Source: Nemertoderma westbladi (lineage: Eukaryota > Xenacoelomorpha > Nemertodermatida > Nemertodermatidae). Taken from it: a DNA stretch of 43,561 bases. Positions 9,672 through 19,140 of this stretch are shown one piece after another; position 1 is the first letter of the stretch; each line of letters opens with the position of its first letter. The translations under genes were made by a program, and so were the position numbers. The notes under the pieces are model-generated. The model searched no databases. It had not been told where the DNA came from and saw only the letters and a program-made list of their open reading frames with translations. The stretch is taken from positions 1-43,561 of the forward strand of contig JAUCBJ010005535.1 in assembly GCA_032718475.1 (NCBI GenBank). The letters run 5' to 3'.

Positions 9672-9883
9672 TTACGGTACTATTAATATTAACTCCCTCT
9701 GACGTATTATTATCAACCCCCCCCCCCCCCCACCTGTATGGTTACACCAGTCCTGGGTCTGTCGTCCGGTACCTGTAAGTGGGGTATTAACAAAGGTTTC
9801 CATTACCTCTGGTTCCTTGTAAATACTACCCGAACCAGCCTCACTCTGCGATAATCCCATTTTTGCCAGTTCTAATCGGCGCT
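9672..9883 (-). pseudogene. gag segment downstream of the LINE insertion
   Basis: This short minus frame (starting around LAKMGLSQSEAGSG) is the direct continuation of the coiled-coil gag frame at 11987-13038 once the LINE and one target duplication are taken out. The phase is the same because 2095 bp are removed and the coordinates agree modulo three. It ends in a Gly run encoded by the C15 run at 9717-9731, after which the original phase is lost. Confidence 0.65.
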
Positions 9884-9891
9884 TTTGCTTC
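9884..9891. repeat. LINE target-site duplication, left
   Basis: TTTGCTTC is repeated at 11979-11986, exactly at the 3' end of the LINE. Confidence 0.8.
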
Positions 9892-11978
9892 TGAGGCGGC
9901 AGATCACTGTGAGGGATATACTGCCTTTACAGAAGCAGTTAAGTTAGCAGCTGCAGAAACAGTTCCTGTATTCCCTCGAAGCAGGAAAAGGGCCCCCTGG
10001 ACTGACAACAAAATTCAGAAGTGCCGAAATGACCTTCATAAGGCGCAGAAAGAGTCCCGACTCAAACAGACTACAGCGGCCAAGAATGCAGTTAAGGCTG
10101 CATCTAGGTCCCTGAACAGGCAGTACTCTGTTAATCTACAGGAGCTAATAAACCAACAGGTTGATGCCATCAATGATGCTGACGACAGCAGGCAATCATC
10201 CCAGGCATGGAAATCGATCAACTTGCTTACTGGGCGGAAATGCCAACCAACCACCAAGGTTAAGGCTGAATCACCAGCCGATCGCCTCAATGGTTGGAAA
10301 GCCCACTTTGAAAAGCTCCTCAATAATGACAGGGTATTGCCTGATAACTTTATAGAAGTAAAAGTGTCTGAGTCTGTACTCCCAGATATTCCCATTGGCG
10401 ATATCTCCTTTGCAGAAGTGAAGGCTGCTGCAAAGAGCATTAAGACCAATCGTGCCAGTGGAGTAGATGGTGTTCCCCCAGAGGTCTTTAAAATACGTGA
10501 GTGTTTAAAGCTCATCTATCCCATCATAGTAGAAATGTACCGAACAACAAGAGTCCCACAAGAAATGAAAACAAATAAGTTGGTGCCAGTTCCCAAGAAG
10601 GGCAACCTAACACTCTACATGGTTCTTTTCGGGGAATCTCATTGATCTCGATTGCTGCAAAGCTATACAATAGGATTTTATTAAATCGCATCAGGGATCC
10701 CATTGAGAGACTGCTCCGTGGAAATCAGAATGGGTTCCGTAAAGGTCGTGGTACCATGGAGCCCATTTTGGCACTTAGAAGGATAATTGAAGAATTATCA
10801 AAAAAGAAAGACAGGCATCTGGCTGTTATCTTTGTTGACTTCTTCAAGGCCTTTGATTCAGTCTCTCGCTCACGTATGTTCAGCATACTTTCATTATATG
10901 GGATTCCTGATGAAATTATTGCAGCAATAAGATCAGTATACGATGGTTCGACAACATTTGTGTCTACTGTTGACGGTGACACAGAACCATTTGAAGTGTT
11001 ATGGGGCGTCCTCCAAGGAGACACACTTGCACCATTCTTGTTCATTATTGTGGTTGACTATGTTCTACGCATGTCCTTAGATCATCATAATGATGATGGG
11101 GTGATGATAACTCCACCTACTGGCTCCAGAAGTCGAGGAAATCCTGCCAAGTACCTAACTGATCTAGACTTTGCTGATGACTTAGGAGTACTCTCAGAAT
11201 CACTAGAGGGAGCCCAACGGCTCCTCAGATCATTAGAACATGCTGCTTCTAGTGTTGGTCTTTTTATTAACTCCAGAAAGACCAAAATTTTGACAGTTAA
11301 CTTTGAAAGTCCTCAGCAAGTCTCTGATCGGATGAGCATAAGCTCAAAAGATGGTATGCTTGAGGATGTGGATGACTTCTGTTACCTGGGATCATGGATC
11401 CGGAAGTCAGGTGAGGACCTTCGAATACGTAAGGGAAAGGCATGGGCAGCCGGCTTTCCAGGATTTGGAAGTCACCGAGAATTAATCGGAAACTTGAGGT
11501 CCGATTATTTAGAGCAGCAGTAGTTCCAGTACTCCTCTACGGGAGTCCATGTTGGGCTCTAACTGCTGAGGACACCAAATCTCTGGATGGCACATTCACA
11601 AGAATGCTATGTCGTCATCATTGTGTCAAGTACAATGCACACATCTCCAACCAGACACTATATAACATTGGAGGTGTCTCATTGGTTCCCCCAAGCTTGA
11701 CACTAGAACAAAATCGCCTCCGCTTTGCAGGACATTGCTTTCGCCGTGAGGACCAGCCAGTGCATAATCTTGTACTTTGGCAGCCTCATGGAGTGAATAA
11801 GCATGGTGGACAGCCCATGACTTTCTTGAGACGCATCTTAAAGGACACTGGCCTTGAAGATGCGGATGATCTAGTAAATGTCATGGGTGATAGGGAGTTG
11901 TGGCGGTGCAATTTTGTTGACAAGCCGGCACAGCATTCTTAAAAATGCAGCTGCAATGCAGCATGCCGATCCTAGTAG
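9892..11978 (+). mobile_element. 5'-truncated LINE nested in the gag frame
   Basis: The element starts inside the linker between endonuclease and reverse transcriptase and ends CCTAGTAG. Its closest relative here is 17443-19070. The reading frame is broken twice relative to that copy: two extra bases (CA) near 10617, and a 7-base deletion (TTGAATA) near 11450. The frames are 9892-10645, 10642-11523 and 11442-11942. RT motifs are present: FVDFFKAFD, GVLQGDTLAPF and FADD. The insertion makes an 8-bp duplication and lies in opposite orientation to the host LTR element. A C-terminal region after the RT with AGHCFRREDQPVHN is shared by both copies. The LINE clade is not settled by eye. Confidence 0.9.
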
Positions 11979-11986
11979 TTTGCTTC
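11979..11986. repeat. LINE target-site duplication, right
   Basis: The bases TTTGCTTC match those at 9884-9891. Beyond this point the minus-strand gag frame resumes. Confidence 0.8.
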
Positions 11987-13038
11987 GCTTGATACTGCAT
12001 TAACCCCCTCAGCCAGGTATGCATATCATCCCACATCCGCTTGCCTGCTCTCTCTCTCTCTCTGTCCTCCCTCATACTCTGGTTGGCTAATTCTGTATCC
12101 CTCGCCTCCCGCTCTCTACGCTCATTCACCTCTATTGCCTCCCGCTCCTTGCGCTCGTTTTCTACTCTCGCCTCCCGCTCCTTGTGCTCTTTTTCTACTC
12201 TTGCCTCCCGCTCCTTGTGCTCGTTTATCTCTCTCTCCTCCCACTCCCTATAGTTTCTCGCCACCCTCTCTGCCCTCTCTTTACACTTTCTCGCTAATTC
12301 TCTCTCCCTCTCTAATAGCGCAGTTCCCTCATCTAACTGCCTTTCCAGTTCCTTTTGAACCAGCACCACAATGTCTAGTTGACACACCAGATCTATCTCT
12401 AACACCCATTTTGCGAGGGACTCCCGTCGCCTCTCTGTCCTACTAATTTTCCCCCGTTTACTGGGGTTCCTACTAACCGACGACAAATAATCCTCGGGGT
12501 TAACCTCGGATTCGCCGTCGTGCGGGTCTGCCCATCCCACTAACTTAATTCCCTTGGCATCCACTAAGTAAGGCCCTACATACACCACGTCTGGTTCCAT
12601 CACCTCGGACCGCCGCAATTCAAATAGTTCTATGGCAACCCCCCTCGCTCTCTCAGTCGCCAGTTCTCCCTGTCCAAAACGGACTAAGTAACGAAAATGT
12701 TTGTTCGACTCACCTAGCCTCTGGTATAGTTTAGGATGGTCTACCTTTCTCCCCTCCTTAGCATATTTTAGTATCTTCTTTGTGGCATTGTACGCCCGTC
12801 GTAGGCGATCACTCGTCCCAACATCCTCCTCATTGACTCTACCTTCCCTCCTCATCCGGCGTCGTACTGGCGGCCCCACCGTCGCCGTTCCGGTGGGCTG
12901 TCTGTCACCCTCAGCCTGTGGCTGGCCGGCGACTTCGGTACTCTGACCGCCATCATCATCTCGCGTCGACTCATCATTGTCTTTCCCTCTTCGTTGTTGT
13001 CGGACGCCCTCAGCTTGGGTATTCGGATCGTCCCTCAT
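11987..13038 (-). pseudogene. N-terminal gag with long coiled coil
   Basis: The minus frame begins with an ATG at 13038, about 180 bp inside the 5' LTR. An acidic, Gln/Gly-rich leader and an RRRMRREGR patch are followed by a mixed region, and from about residue 200 by a strongly charged helix. That helix contains four 11-residue repeats of the type HKEREARVEKE, coded by 33-bp tandem units (about 12104-12235). Such hendecads form coiled coils. The frame is cut at its end by the LINE at 11978. Apart from that insertion it is continuous with 9672-9883. It is much longer than an ordinary BEL/Pao gag N-terminus, and I recognise no named domain. Confidence 0.6.
12104..12235. repeat. 33-bp coding repeats
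   Basis: GCCTCCCGCTCC recurs at 12137, 12170 and 12203, spaced by 33 bp, with a weaker unit before them. They encode the 11-residue coiled-coil repeat of the gag on the minus strand. Confidence 0.8.
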
Positions 13039-13216
13039 TGGCGAATCAGGGGTGGCGGGCCGGTATCATCTCGTCGTGGCCTCTCAGATCGTTTGGTTGG
13101 TTTCGTTCGGGGTCCGCGGCGGCGTTCTTTCTCCCTCAGATTCTCGGGGCGTTTGGTTTCCTTCACTCATATTTGGGTTGTGGTCACAGTTGTTGTTGGA
13201 AGGCGCTAGTTTAGAC
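13039..13216 (-). other. 5' leader of the LTR element
   Basis: This is the untranslated stretch between the 5' LTR and the first gag ATG. On the minus strand it begins GTCTAAACTAGCGCC. I do not find a TGG-starting match to a tRNA 3' end, so the primer-binding site is not assigned. Confidence 0.5.
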
Positions 13217-13875
13217 TGTGACGGGAGTGAGTTCAATGATCCCGACCGGGTTAGGTTGTATGCGTCACTTTGCTGCTGGGCTGCTGAACTAATATCTTTG
13301 GCTGAAGGCCGTCGGGAAAATAACAGAGTTTGTGTTTCTCGTTGTTAATGTTCCAATGATATTAGTATAGTATGTATAACAAATAATAGTAGAAATTGCA
13401 ATACAGAATGATGACAGCAGTATATGAAATGACGGTCTAAACTATTGCCCGTCCCTAACTGTGTGATTAATGAACTGACCGGTAAATCAGTAATCAGGAT
13501 AACTATATGATTGATACACATACATATATTGGTTTCACCTCTACTCTACTTTGGCCTTTGCTACCCAATGGATGCTTTCCTATCTTTCCCCACGTGCTCC
13601 CTGCCCGCTATTGGCTTATATACTAATTGTCACTTTGGCACTCCCTGTAGGTGTTACCCCTGCCGCTAGCCTCGACTAGCTGGGTTCTCCCTCTGAGGTG
13701 GTTTGACCTCTCACCTCTCTCTGTGGCTTTAGGGCCTGTGTCGCCCCCCCCCCCCCCCCCGAGTTGGTTATAAGGCGAGATTATTATTGGTAATCTCGTA
13801 TCGCCAACTATATTGGTAAAATGCCACTGGTCCCATTTTCGGGTGGGTAATGTAATGGAATTGAATCCGCTTACA
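13217..13875 (-). repeat. 5' LTR of the minus-strand element
   Basis: This 659-bp LTR matches 56-713. It carries a C17 run at 13744-13760, two bases longer than the C15 of its partner, and a minus-strand TATATAAG at 13615-13622. Confidence 0.92.
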
Positions 13876-14012
13876 GAACTAAATACCTGGTGTTTACTTG
13901 AAAGTGATAAGTGAACACTAATTAATCAATAATAAAACCACACTGTAATTAAAATATTGGTTGAATTTAACAATATCCATTGTTACAATTAATAGTTATT
14001 ACAACCATACTT

Positions 14013-14038
14013 TGAGTCCGTATTCCAGGACATGGTGT
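14013..14038. repeat. end of a CACCATGTCC-type inverted-repeat element
   Basis: The words TATTCCAGGACATGGTGTA form the right end found on the foldback elements at 25385-26698 and 21900-22612. Only this end is seen here, followed directly by another palindrome. Confidence 0.55.
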
Positions 14039-14632
14039 ACGTACACCGTAAGCATATTACCAATTGGAATGTCGTTTCAGCTTATTTTAACATATTAACT
14101 TAATTTCGCGAATATTTAATTTCGATATTCACCATTTAATTTACTTTTTAAAGGAAAGTAGCAGGTTATAATCGCAGGCTTTTCTAACCAAAACAATAAA
14201 CTAAAATTAGGAAAACACTTTACGGTAAAAATTTTCTTTATTTAAATTTAAAAATTTCTATGCACTAATTTTTCAATATTAATTTAGCATTAACCCTACA
14301 AGAAGGCCGAAACAACACCCCAATTGGCAATTTGCCCACCGTACGCAAAAAACAAATTGGGGTGTCGTTTCTGCATTCTCATAGGGTTAATGTTAAAGTA
14401 ATATTGAAAAATTAGTTCCTATAAGTAAAAATTTTACTGTAAACTGTGTTTCTGAAGTTAGTTTATTGTTTTGGTTAGAAAAGCCTGCCATTGTAACCTG
14501 CTACTTTCCTTTAAAAGGTACCTTAAGTGGTGAATAATATAAATTACATATTCGCGAAATTAAGTTTATATGTTAAAATAGGCTGAAATCACATCCCAAT
14601 TGGTAATGCACACACCACACCGTACATCAATC
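14036..14632. mobile_element. 600-bp palindromic element
   Basis: Two arms of about 290 nt are inverted copies at roughly 80% identity by eye. Both arms include a run TTTTCTAACCAAAACAATAA and an ATTCGCGAAATTAAG-like word. The centre, near 14340, is a tighter hairpin around AACACCCCAATTGG / CCAATTTGTT. Fragments of the same arm sequence recur near 28290 and 39270. The element coding capacity is nil, so it is a non-autonomous foldback element. Confidence 0.75.
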
Positions 14633-14679
14633 GTATGTATTTGTTATTGTGATATAAACTTTACATATATGTTATTCAG

Positions 14680-14812
14680 CTGTTTGTTCGATTGTATTTG
14701 CGGCGATTGAAGGCGAACCACCATTAGAGCTGCCATTTGGATTGATGATTTTTCTAGCGATTTTGGCTTTCGGTGCCGCCATAACAGATAATCTCGTTTA
14801 CCACAGGGATGA
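14680..14812 (+). CDS. internal exon of a multi-pass membrane protein
   Basis: An acceptor (TATGTTATTCAG) and a strong donor (GA|GTAAGTT) bound 133 nt. Only one phase is open, coding VCSIVFAAIEGEPPLELPFG and then a hydrophobic helix (LMIFLAILAFGAAITDNLVY). The exon leaves two bases of a codon, GA, which are completed as Glu by the first base of the exon at 20652. It is richer in GC than its surroundings. The 5' border starts with two bases of a codon, so at least one exon lies upstream, either hidden by the LTR element or outside the window. I do not recognise the protein. Three membrane helices in the visible 135 residues and a short C-terminus suggest a tetraspan-type protein, which is a guess. 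Confidence 0.6.
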
Positions 14813-15581
14813 GTAAGTTATTATTCTAGATTATAAATTCCTACTTCTAATGTGATGATTTATGCAGGTGAAGTAAAGCTAGTTGGGGTACATTGTAATT
14901 TATATTATTCCAAAATTGTAACATTACTCAATGCCGTTAGTATTAACAGCGAGTTGTTATTTAGCACTTTACAACTTTAGAGGACATTACAGCATTGAAT
15001 TGGCCTGTACATTTAGTATTGTATTTGGGTGTTATTGTTATCGTGGTAACCATGACGGCGTTAGTAATGTCCACTAAGGGGACATTACTTTACGCCGTCA
15101 TGGTTACCACGTAAACAATAGGTGGAAATTTGCCTGACATCCAGATAGGCCTACTGCATTACCTACCGGTAGACGGGGTATAGCTATTAATAACCAGTAG
15201 GGCCTAGCTATATTATTATAACATGGCTCCAAACGGCTACCATAAATATAAGCTAACTTATTTATAACATAATTTATGTCATGTTTACATTTATTTATAC
15301 AGCAACTAATATAATTTGTGCAGTTTCTATCACTTATAATGTATATGTACAATCATTTCGTAATGCTACAATTTGGAATAAAACTACTCATACATACTTG
15401 TTGCAAAGTACATTACAGTGTTTTGATCCTCGTGGCTTAATTTTCACTCACTCACTAACGTTCGTTCGTGTAACAAAGCCACTCTGATCATCACACTGTA
15501 AAGTGCTACTTTACAAACAAGTATGTAAATAGTTATTACGACAAACATATAGGCCTATGTAATATTAGAGATTTTGTTTAG

Positions 15582-15837
15582 AAGTGGAAAAAATGTGGAA
15601 GGACCTCACTGGTGGTTGAACCAGCGCTATGATAGCAGGAGATGCAACATAACACAAGCTGTTCGAAATAAGTGGAATAATTGTGCATTGAAATGTCACG
15701 GAACAACGAATGAACATGTTAGCTCACTGCTGACGTTGGCAGGCCATGAGCCGGAAATGGATCCATCGGATCAAACGGAACATAAACAGCTGGATCAACC
15801 CTCAGCTGGATCTAGTTCCACAATTATTTACACTTAA
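15582..15837 (+). CDS. candidate alternative terminal exon
   Basis: After an acceptor (GATTTTGTTTAG) the frame that fits the phase of the exon ending at 14812 stays open for about 85 codons, then stops at TAA. It encodes a polar, Trp- and Cys-containing tail (GPHWWLNQRYDSRRCN...), ending in an acidic, Ser-rich end. If used, the product would keep the first membrane helix but exchange the last two for a soluble tail. The stop codon overlaps the TTAA where the next element sits, and remains a stop without that element. It may be chance, since one acceptor in three would fit the phase. Confidence 0.3.
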
Positions 15838-16928
15838 GGTGGGAGATAACCCCCCCCCCCCCCCCCCATTTCAAAATTTCAAATAGCTGTTTTTATTTAA
15901 CCTATAGCAGAATTTAATGAGGATTGCAAATCTGTTTGGTTCTCGACTTGTCATTGTTTTGTCGTGTGATAGTCTGTCAGTCAAATTGTAAGACAGACAG
16001 ACAACCGTCAGACAGACTAGATTCCACCAAACCTTAAAACTGACATCGGATTTGAAATCAGCAACCCCGAAAACACCCATAATGAAAGTTTTAGCTGGGT
16101 GGTATGCTTCTATCGTTCCAGAAATGACAGACAGGCAGTTTTGGCGGAAATGAAACTTTAAACGCTATTATCCCGGAATGACATTTTTCATTTTTCAAAT
16201 TTCTATAACTCTTCTGCCATTATTTAACCAATTTTCTTTATTTTAGGATCATTCGAAAGGGTTTCGGCAATTCTTTAAAAGTATCATTTGTTATATTTTT
16301 TTGTTATATTATTACTACTCCTGTTGATACTTTTCTCAATGTCGCTTGTAATTCTTGAAATTTTATCACATTTCTTCCCTAATACACCTGCTCAGTAGAA
16401 ACGAATTATCAGCTTAGATAAAAAAATCACTAATGGTTTCCCATACTTTAATCTATTATCTACAATATTTTATCATAAATAATGCAATAATTAAAGATTT
16501 ATATTTCAATGCTTAGAGTGACCACTTTTGAAACAGGCTCTTTTACTGCCGATTTTTAAGAATAAAGCCAAAAATTTGTTAAAATTTGGCCAAATATTAA
16601 GAGCTATTAATAAATTTTCATAAAAACGCCTAACAAAAATTGTTAACCGATTTCTTTTATGGAGCTCACCTCCGTAATTCGAAAAAATTTGTTTCAGCCA
16701 ATTTCACCTCAATTTGAGGCCTCAAATCGCATTTTAACAGGTAATCGTGTTTCATTCAATGGCCTCTAGGGGGCGAATGGGAATTTGAAAAATATTCGAA
16801 GAAACAAATGTTTAGCAATATTTTGACTGCCCATACTGTATAAAATAAAAGTATTGTAATTTCAGTAGAAATTGTAGGCCTATACATTTAAGTGTTAGGG
16901 GGGGGGGGGGGGGGGGGGTACTCCCCCC
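15838..16928. mobile_element. TTAA-flanked inverted-repeat element 1
   Basis: TTAA at 15834-15837 and 16929-16932 flank a 1.09-kb element. The ends are GGTGGGAGATAACCCCC and, inverted, GGGGGGAGTACCCCC, followed inward by a C18 run (15850-15867) on one side and a G21 run (16898-16918) on the other. The inside holds a CAGACAGAC-rich part, also seen in 24152-24947, and no transposase. TTAA target choice is known for piggyBac-type transposition, but the termini here start with G, not the piggyBac CCC. Confidence 0.7.
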
Positions 16929-17399
16929 TTAATAATATTAGGGTACACAAAACCCTATTATATCATTTCCTACAATTTAATTATCCGTTTAATTATCCGT
17001 TTAATTATCCATTCCTCTGGATTCATATAGACCAATTTTGATCCATGTCTTCCCCATTTCAAACAATTTAGACCTGGAAACACCTGGAAACAACCAAACT
17101 ACCCTTGAAACCAGACATTCGGGCACTTGGATATACCTGGATAAACGTTTTCATGCAACTCCCTTGTTGAATTGACTTTCAACCTTCTGCGATTTAGGTT
17201 GCATTATGTGCCTAAACTCGGATTTATTAACTCAGTTTATTTTAATTAGTTTAATCGAACAAAATAACACCTTTGTTTGACTTAATTTTATAAATTTTGT
17301 TAAAAATTTGTTAGACTTTTAGTCTGCATGTGTTCATTATTGTCAGCCTACTATCACATCCCAGAATCGTCTACTGAAATATAATTTATAGTATAGATG

Positions 17400-17442
17400 A
17401 ATTGGTGGTTCTTCCTTGTGGAGTGTCCTGGTTTATGTATGT
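17400..17442 (+). repeat. unit of a short tandem repeat, left of the LINE
   Basis: ATTGGTGGTTCTTCCTTGTG and the following words recur at 19096-19140. The two units were adjacent before the LINE came in. The last 14 bases (17429-17442, TGGTTTATGTATGT) are the LINE target duplication, repeated exactly at 19071-19084. Confidence 0.75.
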
Positions 17443-19070
17443 GATAAAGAGTGTCTGAGTCTGTACTCCCAGATATTCCCATTGGTGATATCTCCTTTGC
17501 AGAAGTGAAGGCTGCTGCAAAGAGCATTAAGACCAATCGTGCCAGTGGAGTAGATGGTGTTCCCCCTGAGGTCTTTAAAATACCTGAGTGTTTAAAGCTC
17601 ATCTATCCCATCATAGTAGACATGTACCGAACAACAAGAGTCCCACAAGAAATGAAAACAAATACGTTGGTGCCAGTTCCCAAGAAGGGCAACCTAACAC
17701 TCTATGGTTCTTTTCGGGGAATCTCATTGATCTCGATTGCTGCAAAGCTATACAATAGAATTCTATTAAATCGCATCAGGGATCCCATTGAGAGACTGCT
17801 CCGTGGAAATCAGAATGGGTTCCGTAAAGGTCGTGGGACCATGGAGCCCATTTTGGCACTTAGAAGGATAATTGAAGAGTTATCAAAAAAGAAAGACAGG
17901 CATCTGGCTGTTATCTTTGTTGACTTCTTCAAGGCCTTTGATTCAGTCTCTCGCTCACGTATGTTCAGCATACTTTCATTATATGGGATTCCTGATGAAA
18001 TTATTGCAGCAATCAGATCAGTATACGATGGTTCGACAACATTTGTGTCTACTGTTGACGGTGACACAGTACCATTTGAAGTGTTATGGGGCGTCCTCCA
18101 GGGAGACACACTTGCACCATTCTTGTTCATAATTGTTGTTGACTATGTTCTACGCATGTCCTTAGATCATCATAATGATGATGTGGTGATGATATCCCCA
18201 CCTACTGGCTCCAGAAGTCGAGAAAATCCTGCCAAGTACCTAACAGATCTAGACTTTGCTGATGACTTAGGAGTACTCTCAGAATCACTAGAGGGAGCCC
18301 AACGGCTCCTCAGCTCATTAGAACATGCTGCTTCTAGTGTTGGTCTTTTTATTAACTCCAGAAAGACCAAAATTTTGACAGTTAACTTTGAAAGTCCTCA
18401 GCAAGTCTCTGATCGGATGAGCATAAGCTCAAAAGATGGTATGCTTGAGCATGTGGATGACTTCTGTTACCTGGGATCATGGATCCGGAAGTCAGGTGAG
18501 GACCTTCGAATACGTAAGGGAAAGGCATGGGCAGCCTTGAATAGGCTTTCCAGGATTTGGAAGTCACCGAGAATTAATCGGAAACTTAAGGTCCGATTAT
18601 TTAGAGCAGCAGTAGTTCCAGTGCTCCTCTATGGGAGTCCATGCTGGGCTCTAACTGCTGAGGACACCAAATCTCTGGATGGCACATTCACAAGAATGCT
18701 ACGCCGGGTTCATTGTGTCAAGTACAATGCACACATCTCCAACCAGACACTATATAACATTGGAGGTGTCTCATTGGTTCCCCCAAGCTTGACACTAGAA
18801 CAAAATCGCCTCCACTTTGCAGGACATTGCTTTCGCCGTGAGGACCAGCCAGTGCATAATCTTGTACTTTGGCAGCCTCATGGAGTGAATACGCATGGTG
18901 GACAGCCCATGACTTTCTTGAGACGTATCTTAAAGGACACTGGCCTTGAAGATGCGGATGATCTAGCAAATGTCATGGGTGATAGGGAGTTGTGGCGGTG
19001 CAATTTTGTCGATAAGCCGGCACAGCATTCTTAAAAATGCAGCTGCAATGCAGCATGCCAAACCTAGTAG
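17443..19070 (+). mobile_element. 5'-truncated LINE with unbroken RT frame
   Basis: The copy starts about 550 bp further into the LINE than the one at 9892 and ends with the same CCTAGTAG. A perfect 14-bp duplication (TGGTTTATGTATGT) surrounds it. The very short 3' UTR (about 33 bases) contains GCAGCTGCAATGCAGC. Confidence 0.93.
17451..19034 (+). CDS. LINE reverse transcriptase, 5'-truncated
   Basis: The 527-codon frame is uninterrupted to TAA but has no true start, because the element is cut at its 5' end. The RT core shows box A FVDFFKAFD (Asp158), box B/QG GVLQGDTLAPF (residues 214-224) and the catalytic FADD (269-272), followed by a thumb and a long C-terminal part. That part contains HCVKYNAHISNQTLYNIGG, in which three Cys/His positions are spaced irregularly, and LRxxLxFAGHCFRREDQP-like sequence. 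The protein would copy element RNA at a nick in chromosomal DNA. With no endonuclease and no promoter it is unlikely to be active here. It differs from the copy at 9892 by a few percent. Confidence 0.9.
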   Translation: MSESVLPDIPIGDISFAEVKAAAKSIKTNRASGVDGVPPEVFKIPECLKLIYPIIVDMYRTTRVPQEMKTNTLVPVPKKGNLTLYGSFRGISLISIAAKLYNRILLNRIRDPIERLLRGNQNGFRKGRGTMEPILALRRIIEELSKKKDRHLAVIFVDFFKAFDSVSRSRMFSILSLYGIPDEIIAAIRSVYDGSTTFVSTVDGDTVPFEVLWGVLQGDTLAPFLFIIVVDYVLRMSLDHHNDDVVMISPPTGSRSRENPAKYLTDLDFADDLGVLSESLEGAQRLLSSLEHAASSVGLFINSRKTKILTVNFESPQQVSDRMSISSKDGMLEHVDDFCYLGSWIRKSGEDLRIRKGKAWAALNRLSRIWKSPRINRKLKVRLFRAAVVPVLLYGSPCWALTAEDTKSLDGTFTRMLRRVHCVKYNAHISNQTLYNIGGVSLVPPSLTLEQNRLHFAGHCFRREDQPVHNLVLWQPHGVNTHGGQPMTFLRRILKDTGLEDADDLANVMGDRELWRCNFVDKPAQHS

Positions 19071-19140
19071 TGGTTTATGTATGTCCATAGGCCTAATTGG
19101 TGGTTCTTCCTTGTGGAGTGACCTGGTTTATGTATGCCCA
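19071..19140 (+). repeat. target duplication and second tandem unit
   Basis: Bases 19071-19084 repeat 17429-17442. The following CCATAGGCCTAATTGGTGG starts the second copy of a repeat of about 55 bp. Confidence 0.75.

Larger units (their letters stand above)
8233..9731 (-). pseudogene. low-complexity, repeat-bearing gag segment
   Basis: The minus frame is open from the poly-G run at 9717-9731 to a stop at 8233. It starts Asn-rich (NNINNNLGNNN), carries three perfect-phase 19-residue repeats (NESLQGHAVAQGVAGVNKP-type) and two 31-residue repeats with GGGGAENVPQAS, then an Arg/Glu-rich part and a Tyr-rich tail. The Gly runs are encoded by poly-G tracts. It joins the coiled-coil part upstream only by a phase change at the 9717-9731 run. 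A further phase change is needed to reach the DUF1759 part. No known domain is visible. Confidence 0.55.
56..13875 (-). mobile_element. BEL/Pao-like LTR retroelement without RT or integrase
   Basis: The two ends are direct LTRs that start TGTGACGGG and end GCTTACA on the plus strand. Orientation is minus: the LTR TATA boxes, the purine tract beside the 713/714 LTR and all gag/protease-like frames agree. Order on the minus strand is 5' LTR, coiled-coil gag, low-complexity gag, capsid/zinc-knuckle region, protease pieces, acidic frame, an 88-bp minisatellite, an exonuclease/zinc-knuckle frame, 3' LTR. Reverse transcriptase, RNase H and integrase motifs are absent from all minus frames, so the copy cannot move by itself. 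Without the nested LINE it is about 11.7 kb. Flanking bases TAACT and GAACT could be a 5-bp target duplication with one mismatch. The capsid, knuckle and protease order is that of BEL/Pao. Family placement rests on motifs read by eye. Confidence 0.82.

Noticed and set aside
10036-11285. Minus-strand frames across the LINE (10036-10515, 10725-11045, 11085-11285) and their copies at 17354-18567
   Set aside because: They are shadows of the plus-strand RT frame, present in both LINE copies for that reason.
13190-13216. Primer-binding site for a tRNA next to the 5' LTR
   Set aside because: No TGG-starting match to a tRNA 3' end that I can name.
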